From: an uncultured Erysipelotrichales bacterium
Lineage (GTDB): Bacteria > Bacillota_I > Bacilli_A > Erysipelotrichales > Coprobacillaceae
DNA length: 35,325 bases
Direction: 5' to 3'
Assembly: GCA_910586805.1 (NCBI GenBank)
Contig: CAJUJC010000005.1
Location: forward strand, 1 to 35,325
Below, piece after piece: positions 6,325 through 14,707 of the stretch (the stretch's first letter is position 1; each line of letters begins with the position of its first letter). The notes beneath the pieces are model-generated. The model saw only the letters and a list, made by a program, of their open reading frames with translations. It searched no databases and was not told the origin of the DNA. The translations under genes were made by a program, and so were the position numbers.

Positions 6325-7233
6325 ATGTTAGTCAAAGCAATTGTTCCTAGAGGTTATTGTAAAGGTGTTGTAAGAGCTATTAATATTGCAAAAAAAGCAA
6401 GTGACTTAGATGGTCCTATCTATATATTGGGTATGATTGTGCACAACCAATATATTGTCAATGCATTAGAAGAATTAGGCATACATACTATTGATCATAA
6501 AGGTAAAACACGTTTAGAATTATTAGATGACATTGATAAAGGAACTGTCATTATTACTGCTCATGGTGCAGGAGAAGATGTTTTTGTAAAGGCTCAAAAG
6601 AAGGGTTTAAATGTTATTGATGCATCTTGTCTAGATGTTATTAAAACACATGATTTAATTAAGGAAAAATTGGAAAATGGATATGATATTTTATATATTG
6701 GTAAACATGGACATCCAGAAGCTGAGGGTGCTATTTCAATCAATAAAGAGCATATACATTTAATTACAAATAAAGATGATTTCAATAAAATAGATAAAGA
6801 TAGAAAATATGTTATAACTAACCAAACAACAATGTCTTTATATGATGTTTATGATTTATGTGAATATGCAAAAGAAATATTGCCTTATGTAGAAATAGAA
6901 AAAGAAACTTGTACAGCTACAAAAGTAAGACAAGAAGCTATTCAAAATATGGATGAAGATATTGATATTGTTTTCATTGTTGGAGATCCTCATTCAAACA
7001 ATACAAAAAAACTTGCAAGTATTGCAGGTAAAAATAAAGAAGTTTATATGATTGATAGTGTTCAAGAATTAAATATTAATGTTTTAAAAGGAAAGAAAAA
7101 GGCTGGTGTTTCTTCTGGAGCATCCACACCAACCTATCTTACTCACCAAGTTATTGAATTTTTAAAACAATTTAATGAAAATGATTCTTCAACTTACCAA
7201 AAACCAGTATTCGATAAAACACAAATTATTTAA
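6325..7233 (+). CDS. ispH: 4-hydroxy-3-methylbut-2-enyl diphosphate reductase
   Basis: IspH (LytB) converts HMBPP to IPP and DMAPP, the last step of the methylerythritol phosphate route. The three cluster cysteines are visible in RGYCKGVVRA, IDASCLDVIKTH and KETCTATKVRQ. The motifs GMIVHNQYIV, TAHGAG, IGKHGHPEAEGA, VGDPHSNNT and GVSSGASTP are also present. The ATG at 6325 is 6 nt after AGAGGTG and gives 302 residues. A longer frame starting at 6190 would read through the promoter and is rejected. It has its own promoter and terminator, so it is monocistronic. Confidence 0.96.
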   Translation: MLVKAIVPRGYCKGVVRAINIAKKASDLDGPIYILGMIVHNQYIVNALEELGIHTIDHKGKTRLELLDDIDKGTVIITAHGAGEDVFVKAQKKGLNVIDASCLDVIKTHDLIKEKLENGYDILYIGKHGHPEAEGAISINKEHIHLITNKDDFNKIDKDRKYVITNQTTMSLYDVYDLCEYAKEILPYVEIEKETCTATKVRQEAIQNMDEDIDIVFIVGDPHSNNTKKLASIAGKNKEVYMIDSVQELNINVLKGKKKAGVSSGASTPTYLTHQVIEFLKQFNENDSSTYQKPVFDKTQII

Positions 7234-7256
7234 TCACCTTTAAGGTGATTTTTTAT
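7233..7256 (+). terminator. Terminator after ispH
   Basis: AATCACCTT directly followed by AAGGTGATT and six T. The stem begins at the stop codon. Confidence 0.85.
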
Positions 7257-7288
7257 TCGAGCTAACTGTTATCATAAACATAATCAGT

Positions 7289-8629
7289 TTATATATTAGG
7301 TAGCCATTTAACTTTATGATAATAAATCACAAACATAAGTGAACATGTTATCCATGTTATTGGCCAACCCATGAAAACATAAAAGACACTTTTTGTCATT
7401 GATGTAATAATAGCTAAATAAATTTGTCTCAATATAACAAAATTAAATACCATAATATACATTGGAACTGAAGATTTTCCTGCCCCTCTTAAAACACCAC
7501 TATAAATTTGTGTAAATGGTAAGACAATATAGAAAGGTATAAATGCTAACTGCATCATACGTCCTGCCTCAATAACATCAGGTTCGTTGTTAAAAAGCGC
7601 TAAAACATTTTCACCATAGAAATAAAGTCCCCCTGAGACAGCTACAATCACTGCTAAAGTCATAATCATTGTAATCTTTGTTCCTTTTTTTACCCTATCA
7701 TATTGCTTTGCTCCTATATTTTGTCCAACAAATGTTGTAATTGCCATATTAAAACTTTGAAGTGGTAAATTAACAAAACCATCAATTCTAATACTTGCTG
7801 AATATCCAGCAACAACACTTGAACCAAATGCGTTTACATAAGACTGTACAATAACATTAGACAACGAAACAATACTTTGTTGTAGCCCTGTTGGTAATCC
7901 AATCATAATAATTCTTTTTAATATTGGAAAATGAAAATGTATATTCTTCAATGATAACTTATAAATATCATTTGTCTTTATTAAGACATAAACCACCATA
8001 ATACTACTTATTGCCTGGGAAATTAATGTCGCATATCCTGCACCAGCTACACCTAAATGTAAATATTTGACGAATAAAAAATCTAAAACAACATTAATTA
8101 AAGATGTTATAATCAAAAAATATAATGGTCTTTTTGAATCACCTACTGCTCTTAAAATTCCTGAACCCATATTATAAATAAGATTAAATGAAATACCAGC
8201 AAAGTAAATCATTAAATATGTTGATGATTCAGGAAAAACATCAGCAGGGATTCCTACCGCTTTTAACATTGGATTTGTTCCTATAACCCCTACAATTGTT
8301 AAAACAATGGACATAGCAATCGTTAAAGCTGCTGAACTATGAACTGCTTTTTCTAATCGTGAATGATCTTCAGAGCCATAATATTGAGCAATAACAACAC
8401 CAGCCCCTGTTGAAAGTCCCATAAAAAAACCTATGAGCATATTAATAATTGGTGAAGATGCACCAACTGCTGCCAAAGCTTGTTTACTTACAAAATTACC
8501 TACAACATACGAGTCAACTGTATTATATAATTGTTGAAATAAATTTCCTATTAATAATGGAATAGAAAACCAAAAGATTGATTTCATTATTCCACCATGT
8601 AATAAATCAGTTGATTTTTGTTTATCCAT
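7289..8629 (-). CDS. MATE family multidrug/organic cation exporter
   Basis: A 446-residue inner-membrane protein with 12 predicted helices in two homologous halves, the normal MATE length. Family features near the N-terminus are SIFWFSIPLLIGNLFQQLYN, then DSYVVGNFVSKQALAAVGAS. The second half repeats the pattern around MIGLPTGLQQSIVSLSNVIV and VAGYSASIRIDGFVNLPLQS. It probably exports drugs or metabolites in exchange for Na+ or H+; the substrate cannot be deduced. AAGGAG precedes the ATG. It is a single gene, divergent from the HAD phosphatase. Confidence 0.92.
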   Translation of the reverse strand: MDKQKSTDLLHGGIMKSIFWFSIPLLIGNLFQQLYNTVDSYVVGNFVSKQALAAVGASSPIINMLIGFFMGLSTGAGVVIAQYYGSEDHSRLEKAVHSSAALTIAMSIVLTIVGVIGTNPMLKAVGIPADVFPESSTYLMIYFAGISFNLIYNMGSGILRAVGDSKRPLYFLIITSLINVVLDFLFVKYLHLGVAGAGYATLISQAISSIMVVYVLIKTNDIYKLSLKNIHFHFPILKRIIMIGLPTGLQQSIVSLSNVIVQSYVNAFGSSVVAGYSASIRIDGFVNLPLQSFNMAITTFVGQNIGAKQYDRVKKGTKITMIMTLAVIVAVSGGLYFYGENVLALFNNEPDVIEAGRMMQLAFIPFYIVLPFTQIYSGVLRGAGKSSVPMYIMVFNFVILRQIYLAIITSMTKSVFYVFMGWPITWITCSLMFVIYYHKVKWLPNI

Positions 8630-8753
8630 TCTCCCATCTCCTTTATATGCATATTGTACTCCTTTATGAAAAAAATAAAAACTATTTACAATTTATGAAA
8701 AAATTTTTATTTTTCTCTTCTTTTTTATATAATAGAAAACATGGAGGTTGATT

Positions 8754-9605
8754 ATGAGTAAAAATATTATTTTCTTTGATGTTGATGGAACACTTGTTGA
8801 TGTAAGACCAGCAAGAGAATATATTCCTGCATCCACAATAGAAGCAGTACATAAGGCACAAGCAAAAGGAAATCTTTGCGTATTATGCACAGGAAGAAGT
8901 TTAGCAGAAATTTATGACCATATTTTAGAAGTAGGCTTTGATGGAATTATTGGTGCTGGTGGTGGATTTGTACAATTTAAAAATGATATGTTATATCATA
9001 AAATGGTACCACAAAGTGCTATTAATCACGTTGTTGATTTCTTTGAAAAACATCAATTTGATTATTATATTGAAAGCAATGGTGGTTTATATGCAAGTAA
9101 ATATCTTGTTCCTCGTTTAGAAAGAATCAGTTATGGCGATTTAGAAAATGATCCAGAAGCAAGACGAAAAAAAGAAGAAGAACCAAGTCACTTTATTCCA
9201 TCTTTAAAACAAGGTTACGATTTACATAGAAGTGATGTCAATAAAATTTGTTTTTTAGAAAAAGAAGGAATGCCTTTTGAAATAATTCGTCAAGAATTTG
9301 AAAAAGAGTTTAATGTTATTCACTGTACTGTTCCAATGTTTGGTGATGATAGTGGAGAATTATCCGTCCCTGGTGTTAATAAAGCAAGTGCTATTGAAGC
9401 TTTAATTCAACATTTAAATATCTCAAAAGAAAACACTTATGCTTTTGGGGATGGCTTAAATGATATTGATATGTTAGAATATTGTCAGTATGGTATCGCA
9501 GTAGGTAATGCTAAACAAGGTTTGAAAGATATTGCTGATGAAATTACTGATGATATTGCTGAGGATGGTATTTATAATTCAATGAAAAAGCATCATTTAT
9601 TTTAA
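8754..9605 (+). CDS. Cof-type HAD phosphatase
   Basis: A 283-residue soluble hydrolase of the HAD-IIB (Cof/YbiV) group, which dephosphorylates small sugar or nucleotide phosphates. Motif I is FFDVDGTLVD with the nucleophilic Asp, motif II is LCTGRS, and motif IV is FGDGLNDIDMLEYC. The cap domain lies between about residues 85 and 195. The ATG at 8754 follows TGGAGGTTG by 5 nt; the TTG at 8748 lies in that site. A TATAAT at about 8727 suggests its own promoter, and a terminator follows. The substrate cannot be named. Confidence 0.92.
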   Translation: MSKNIIFFDVDGTLVDVRPAREYIPASTIEAVHKAQAKGNLCVLCTGRSLAEIYDHILEVGFDGIIGAGGGFVQFKNDMLYHKMVPQSAINHVVDFFEKHQFDYYIESNGGLYASKYLVPRLERISYGDLENDPEARRKKEEEPSHFIPSLKQGYDLHRSDVNKICFLEKEGMPFEIIRQEFEKEFNVIHCTVPMFGDDSGELSVPGVNKASAIEALIQHLNISKENTYAFGDGLNDIDMLEYCQYGIAVGNAKQGLKDIADEITDDIAEDGIYNSMKKHHLF

Positions 9606-9632
9606 AGGAGAAGAACAAATCTTCTCTTTTTT
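9606..9632 (+). terminator. Terminator after HAD phosphatase
   Basis: GGAGAAGA (9607-9614) pairs with TCTTCTCT (9620-9627), then a T run. Confidence 0.8.
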
Positions 9633-9780
9633 ATATATTTTCATTTTTGGTATTTAGACAGTTTTATATGATGTATATAAATATATGAAATATCTTTATT
9701 TTCAATAATTCATAGCAATTCCTTTTTATAAAATTGACCATTTCTTCATATTTTTTAGACTTTTCTTTTTAGAAATTATA

Positions 9781-9807
9781 CAAAAAAAGAATACCTTAAT
9801 AGCATTC
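9781..9807 (-). terminator. Terminator of the glyS-rpoD operon
   Basis: On the minus strand GAATGC pairs with GTATTC (one G-T pair) and is followed by seven T. The stem begins within the last codons of the Nudix gene. Confidence 0.75.
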
Positions 9808-10254
9808 TTCCTTATACTCAATCACTTTATCATTTTCATAAACAATTTTAGCACTGTGAAAATGAGAATCTCTAATCCATTCAAAAAAATGATAATCTCC
9901 TTCCCACATAGGAAGTCTAGAAATTTCATCATCTTTTATCCATTGTAAAACACCCTCATTGCAATCATGAAGTTCACCACTAAAATCATCACAAGTATAA
10001 ATAAACATACCTTCATCTTGTCCATGATACAAACCTGGAAAACACACAAAACCATGAAGCTTTAAAGAATGAGCCACAAATCCTGTTTCTTCAAAAATCT
10101 CTCTTTTCATACATTCTTCAGCACTTTCACCTATGTTAAATTTTCCACCAACACCAATCCATTTTCCTGCATTAATATCATTTTCTTTTTTTATACGATG
10201 CAACATTAATGTTTTTCCATGATGTTGCATATAACACATTGTTGTAAGAATCAT
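9796..10254 (-). CDS. Nudix hydrolase, 8-oxo-dGTPase-like
   Basis: A 152-residue Nudix protein. The box fits GX5EX7REUXEEXGU: GKFNIGESAEECMKREIFEE followed by TGF, preceded by KWIGVGG. The overall pattern (LMLHRIKKENDINAGKW, FVCFPGLYHGQDEGMF, LPMWEGDYHFF) matches the MutX/8-oxo-dGTP diphosphatase group, so pool sanitation is the likely role. The start lies one base after the Nif3-like stop. No Shine-Dalgarno is visible within 15 nt, so translation is probably coupled to the upstream gene. It is last in the glyS-dnaG-rpoD operon and carries the operon's terminator in its 3' end. Confidence 0.88.
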   Translation of the reverse strand: MILTTMCYMQHHGKTLMLHRIKKENDINAGKWIGVGGKFNIGESAEECMKREIFEETGFVAHSLKLHGFVCFPGLYHGQDEGMFIYTCDDFSGELHDCNEGVLQWIKDDEISRLPMWEGDYHFFEWIRDSHFHSAKIVYENDKVIEYKEECY

Positions 10255-10255
10255 T

Positions 10256-10999
10256 TTATAAGTAGTGATAATAGTCTGGTGAACTTCCTTCTATTATCTC
10301 TACATCCACTTCCTTTTCTAACAATTGTTTCAAACGTGACACCATGATATTTTCTGCGTGATGATTAATATCTATTAATAAAATGTGATGATCGAAAGCA
10401 TTTTTAGCATGACGATATTTTGTATCCCCTGTGATATAGGCATCAACTTTTTCATAATAATCTTGTAAAAAATCTGCACCACTTCCACCACATATTGCAA
10501 TTTTCTTAACTTGATCTACTTGTCCAGCATATTTCAAATGTTCTAAATGATAAGCTTTTTGAACATGTCTAATAAAATCATTCATAGACATACTCTGTAA
10601 TAATGTTGCATAATAAGAGATTCCATCTTCTCCTACACATATATCTTGTACCCCTAATTCTTCAAGTAACCATTGATTCATAGATACTTTATCTAATGCA
10701 GTATGTGAACTATAAACAACAACTTTATTCTCTATTGCTTGAAAGATAAATTGTCCCATAAAATCATCTTTATCAATATTAGTAATAGGATCTAACAAGA
10801 AAGGATGATGAGTTATTAACATATCACAACCTTTTTCAATAGCTTCTTTTAAAGAAAAATTATCAGCATTTAACGAAATCATAATTTTATGAATTTCCTG
10901 ATCTTGATGACCAATTTGTAAACCACATTTATCCCATTTTTCTTGTAAAGATAATGGATAGTGCTTTTCTATAATATCAATAATGTGTTTTGCCTTCAT
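10256..10999 (-). CDS. Nif3-like (DUF34/YqfO) metal-binding protein
   Basis: A 247-residue member of the Nif3/YqfO family, annotated as GTP cyclohydrolase 1 type 2 homologue though the true function is unsettled. Metal-ligand motifs are visible: MLITHHPFLLDP, VYSSHTALD, YITGDTKYRHAKNA and LLIDINHHAEN. It is the short form: the inserted CutA/PII-like domain that makes Bacillus YqfO about 370 residues is missing. It overlaps the trmK end by 23 bp, with AGAAGGTGA upstream. The trmK-nif3 pair downstream of sigA is conserved from B. subtilis (yqfN-yqfO). Confidence 0.93.
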   Translation of the reverse strand: MKAKHIIDIIEKHYPLSLQEKWDKCGLQIGHQDQEIHKIMISLNADNFSLKEAIEKGCDMLITHHPFLLDPITNIDKDDFMGQFIFQAIENKVVVYSSHTALDKVSMNQWLLEELGVQDICVGEDGISYYATLLQSMSMNDFIRHVQKAYHLEHLKYAGQVDQVKKIAICGGSGADFLQDYYEKVDAYITGDTKYRHAKNAFDHHILLIDINHHAENIMVSRLKQLLEKEVDVEIIEGSSPDYYHYL

Positions 11000-11672
11000 T
11001 TAATTCACCTTCTATCATTTCCATCATATGTTGAACTTCTTTGTATTTAGGATGTTGTTCATCCAAAGACAATAAAATATTGTTTTGTATCTCTAATTGT
11101 CTTTTCCATTTTTCATAAAATAATTCATTTTTCTTTTGTCTAAGACATGGTCCAAAATAAATATCTAATTCATCGTATTTCAAACGTTTTCTTGTTTTTT
11201 CACAAACAAGAATTTCATAAATATGATTGGCATCTTTGACAATATCTTCATCAATAATTTGTATATGATGTTGAAATAAGTATTCTCTTAAAATTTCCAA
11301 TCCAATATTGGATTGAAGTATTAATCTATGGTTTTTAATATAGTCTATATGTTCATCCAAAATATCAACTGTCAATTTACCACCCATACCACAAATACTA
11401 ATCATATCAACATTTTTATCAATAATAGGATTCATACCACTTCCTAGAAGTGGTATGATATATTTTTCTAATTGATTTTGTTGTATTGTTTCAATAGATG
11501 CGCTAATTGGGCCACTTGCAATATCACAAGCATAGGCCTTCTCTATAATATCCTCCAAAACCAAATAACATGGTAGATACGCATGGTCAGTACCTATATC
11601 AGCAAGTATTTCCCCTTGTTTATATTTAATAATTAAATTAGCTATAGCCTGTAATCTTTTTGATAGTTTCAT
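10977..11672 (-). CDS. trmK: tRNA (adenine-22-N1)-methyltransferase
   Basis: TrmK methylates N1 of A22 in the D-arm of certain tRNAs using S-adenosylmethionine. The SAM-binding motif I is ADIGTDHAYLPCYLV at about residue 22 and a second motif is ISICGMGGKLT at about residue 92. A C-terminal helical region (KYDELDIYFGPCLRQKKN) is typical of the family. At 231 residues the length is normal. The ATG is one base after the rpoD stop and lacks a strong ribosome binding site, so coupling to rpoD is likely. The sigA-trmK-nif3 order matches Bacillus. Confidence 0.95.
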   Translation of the reverse strand: MKLSKRLQAIANLIIKYKQGEILADIGTDHAYLPCYLVLEDIIEKAYACDIASGPISASIETIQQNQLEKYIIPLLGSGMNPIIDKNVDMISICGMGGKLTVDILDEHIDYIKNHRLILQSNIGLEILREYLFQHHIQIIDEDIVKDANHIYEILVCEKTRKRLKYDELDIYFGPCLRQKKNELFYEKWKRQLEIQNNILLSLDEQHPKYKEVQHMMEMIEGELNEGKTHY

Positions 11673-11673
11673 A

Positions 11674-12936
11674 TTAGCGATCCAAGAAATCTTTTAATCG
11701 TTTAGAACGTGATGGATGTTTTAATTTTCTTAAAGCTTTTGCTTCAATTTGACGAATACGTTCACGAGTAACGTTAAATTCTTTTCCAACTTCCTCCAAT
11801 GTTCTAGTACGACCATCATCTAAACCAAATCTTAAACGTAAAACCTTTTCTTCTCTATCAGTTAATTCCAATAAAACTTCATTTAATTCATCTTTTAATA
11901 ATTCATTAGCTGCATAGTCATCAGGTGACATAGCTCCCTCATCCTCAATGAAATCACCTAAATGAGAATCATCTTCTTCACCAATAGGTGTTTCTAAAGA
12001 TACAGGCTCTAATGAAATTTTTTGAATTTCACGAACTTTTTCAGGTGTCATTCCATCCATTTTTTCAGCAATTTCTTCAGCACTTGGTTCTCTACCTAAT
12101 TCTTGAATCAATTGTCTTTGAACTCTTGTTAATTTATTGATTGTTTCAACCATATGGACTGGAATACGAATTGTTCTTGCTTGATCTGCGATTGCACGAG
12201 TAATTGCTTGTCTGATCCACCAAGTTGCATATGTAGAAAATTTAAAACCTTTTGTATAATCAAACTTTTCAACTGCTTTGATTAACCCCATATTTCCTTC
12301 TTGAATTAAATCTAAGAATAACATTCCTCTACCAACATACCTTTTCGCAATAGACACAACCAAACGTAAATTGGCTGCAGCAAGTTTTTTCTTTGCTTCT
12401 TCTTCACCTTCTAAGATACGTTTTGCCAAATCAATTTCTTCATCATGGCTTAATAATTCTACACGCCCAATTTCTTTTAAATACATCTTAACAGGATCGT
12501 TAATCTTAACATTACTTCCAAGTTGTGTACTATCATCTTCTTCATCATCTGAATACATTGTAGCAGTATCACTTGTCAACATATCAAAGTCTCCACCAAA
12601 ATCTAAACTTTCCATGTCTCCATCAAGATCTTCTATACCATCAAGGTCTTCTAATCCTGCTAAACTTTCAAGATCATCAAGATCTCCCATTCCTTCACTT
12701 AAAATATCAGCATCATCAACATTAATAGCATCTAAACCATCTTCAATCATAATGTTGTTATCAGTAATAAATTGTAATAATTCTTCAGCCGATTCATCAT
12801 CAAGATCATACTTTGTTAAAAAAGCATCTAATTCATCTTGAGAAAGTGTTCCTCCTAAAGCATCGGCAGTTTCCTTAATCAAATCTTTTAAATCTTCAAA
12901 AGTCACTGGTGCTACTTTCTTTTTATCTTTTTTCAT
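11674..12936 (-). CDS. rpoD: Primary sigma factor (sigma 70/SigA)
   Basis: The housekeeping sigma factor, 420 residues. Region 1.1 is visible at about residues 8-62. Region 2 runs from NDPVKMYLKEIG through RLVVSIAKRYVGRGMLFLDL, IQEGNMGLIKAVEKF and FSTYATWWIRQAITRAI. Region 3 follows from HMVETINKL. Region 4 has LRLRFGLDDGRTRTLEEVGK, then VTRERIRQIEAKALRKLKHP. Between 1.1 and 1.2 lies a strongly acidic stretch (about residues 70-140) with the near-repeats GLEDLDGIEDLDGD, making the protein about 50 residues longer than B. subtilis SigA. The ATG is 6 nt after AAGGAG in the dnaG 3' end. The operon is dnaG-rpoD as in most Firmicutes. Confidence 0.98.
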   Translation of the reverse strand: MKKDKKKVAPVTFEDLKDLIKETADALGGTLSQDELDAFLTKYDLDDESAEELLQFITDNNIMIEDGLDAINVDDADILSEGMGDLDDLESLAGLEDLDGIEDLDGDMESLDFGGDFDMLTSDTATMYSDDEEDDSTQLGSNVKINDPVKMYLKEIGRVELLSHDEEIDLAKRILEGEEEAKKKLAAANLRLVVSIAKRYVGRGMLFLDLIQEGNMGLIKAVEKFDYTKGFKFSTYATWWIRQAITRAIADQARTIRIPVHMVETINKLTRVQRQLIQELGREPSAEEIAEKMDGMTPEKVREIQKISLEPVSLETPIGEEDDSHLGDFIEDEGAMSPDDYAANELLKDELNEVLLELTDREEKVLRLRFGLDDGRTRTLEEVGKEFNVTRERIRQIEAKALRKLKHPSRSKRLKDFLDR

Positions 12937-12938
12937 AC

Positions 12939-14693
12939 TTACTCCTTTTCATTCCTTATATCATTCATTTCCTGTAAAATTTTAGCCTTTTGTAAGGGAT
13001 CTAAAATATAATGATATTGTTCTTTAAGTTGTTCTATTTTAGCCTTTTTTGCATGAGATACAATTGTTTGAATATATTCATCAATAGCTTTCTCTTCATA
13101 AACTAAAGGTAATTGCGTAGAAGAAATGTCTATCACAGTTTGGACCAATTCCTCTTTACCTATACCATTAATAAAATCTGCTATTTGCAATTGATTATGT
13201 TTTCGATAATAATCAATAATATATGAAGCAATCACTCTATATTGATCATTATACATAAATCCTGCCTTTGCTTCATATTTAGAAGCAACATCCTTACTTA
13301 CTAACATATAAAACAACAATTCAAATTCAGCTTTTTCATATCTATCTCTAAATTGACGATTAATTTTTGTTTCTACATAAATAGGCTTTTTAACCTCAAC
13401 AAGAGGTTTTGAACCTAAAATTCTTTGTTGAATAACATCATAAGAAAAACCTGATTTTTTTGATAATTCTTGTATATAGTAATCTCTATCTAACTCATCA
13501 TCTAATTTTGCAATTTCTAAACATATTTTCTCTAAATATTTTTTCCTATCATCATAATTTTGATTATCTACAAATTGATATTCAAAATTCATTTGAAATT
13601 CAATAGGTCTTAATACTTTTTTTAAAATCTCTTTTAAACCATTTTCACCATCTGATTCAAAGATTTCATCAGGATCCTTTCCATCAGGAAGAATAATGAT
13701 TTTCACTGACAATCCTGCTTCACTTAATAATCTTGCAGCCTTACTCATTGCTACCTGACCAGCACTATCTCCATCTAAACAAAGATGAACAGTAGAAGTT
13801 AATCTACGAATGGCTTGTATATGTCCTTTAGTCAGTGCAGTTCCCATAATGGCAACTGTATTTTTAATTCCTGCTTTATACATTGCAATGACATCCATAA
13901 AACCTTCAAGAAGATATACAAACCCTTCTTGTTTGACTGCTTCTCTACACTTATGATAATGATATAAAGTCTGTCCCTTATTGAAAATATCTGATTCAGG
14001 AGAATTTATATATTTGCTATCGTGTTGTGTTGGCTTATAAATTCTTCCACTAAATCCTACGACTTCTCCCTGTTGATTTTGCAAAGGAAACACAATTCTA
14101 TCATTAAAGCGATCAAAATGATGTTTTGATTCAATAATCAACCCAGATTTAACCATATCAATTTCATTAAATCCTAATTTTTCAAAAGATTGATGTAAAA
14201 CTGAATCTATTGGTGCATAACCAATTTGAAATTCTTTAATAAGTTCCTCACTAAATTGACGCTTCATCAAATAGGTTTTAGCTTCTAGCCCTAACCTGGT
14301 ATTCAAATAATAGCTATAAATCTTTTGTGCCTCTTGATGCATTTGATATAACACTGCATTTTCTTTTTTTACAGGTCTCTTTTCCACATCTAAATGATAA
14401 TCACTTAAATCTACATGCCCAATTTCGGCAACTTTCTTAATCGATTCGATGTATGATATCTTTAAATACTTTTGAAGAAATGTAAAGACGTTTCCCCCAG
14501 CACCACAAACAAAACACTTATAGATTTGTCGATCAGGTGATATTGACATCGAAGGATTTTTATCATCATGGAATGGGCATATAGCAAGGTAATTTCTTCC
14601 CTTTTTTTCTAAAGAAAGATATTGTCCAATCACATCTATGATATCAACACTTTGTCTTATTTCATCTATTTTTTCCTGTGATAGACGTGCCAT
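12939..14693 (-). CDS. dnaG: DNA primase
   Basis: Synthesises RNA primers at the replication fork. The N-terminal CHC2 zinc finger is complete (CPFHDDKNPS, then YKCFVCGAGGNVFTF, giving C-H-C-C). The TOPRIM catalytic core has YLLEGFMDVIAMYKAG and HLCLDGDSAGQ, with a DPDE acidic motif following. The C-terminal helicase-binding domain fills the last 140 residues. At 584 residues it is near the usual length. It lies 14 bp after glyS and 2 bp before rpoD in the same operon, the classical primase-sigma pairing. Confidence 0.97.
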   Translation of the reverse strand: MARLSQEKIDEIRQSVDIIDVIGQYLSLEKKGRNYLAICPFHDDKNPSMSISPDRQIYKCFVCGAGGNVFTFLQKYLKISYIESIKKVAEIGHVDLSDYHLDVEKRPVKKENAVLYQMHQEAQKIYSYYLNTRLGLEAKTYLMKRQFSEELIKEFQIGYAPIDSVLHQSFEKLGFNEIDMVKSGLIIESKHHFDRFNDRIVFPLQNQQGEVVGFSGRIYKPTQHDSKYINSPESDIFNKGQTLYHYHKCREAVKQEGFVYLLEGFMDVIAMYKAGIKNTVAIMGTALTKGHIQAIRRLTSTVHLCLDGDSAGQVAMSKAARLLSEAGLSVKIIILPDGKDPDEIFESDGENGLKEILKKVLRPIEFQMNFEYQFVDNQNYDDRKKYLEKICLEIAKLDDELDRDYYIQELSKKSGFSYDVIQQRILGSKPLVEVKKPIYVETKINRQFRDRYEKAEFELLFYMLVSKDVASKYEAKAGFMYNDQYRVIASYIIDYYRKHNQLQIADFINGIGKEELVQTVIDISSTQLPLVYEEKAIDEYIQTIVSHAKKAKIEQLKEQYHYILDPLQKAKILQEMNDIRNEKE

Positions 14694-14707
14694 ATGCCTC
14701 TCCTTTT

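Noticed and set aside
12371..12841. Ser-rich plus-strand frame opposite rpoD
   Set aside because: Ser-rich composition is the antisense image of the acidic Asp/Glu/Leu region of the sigma factor.
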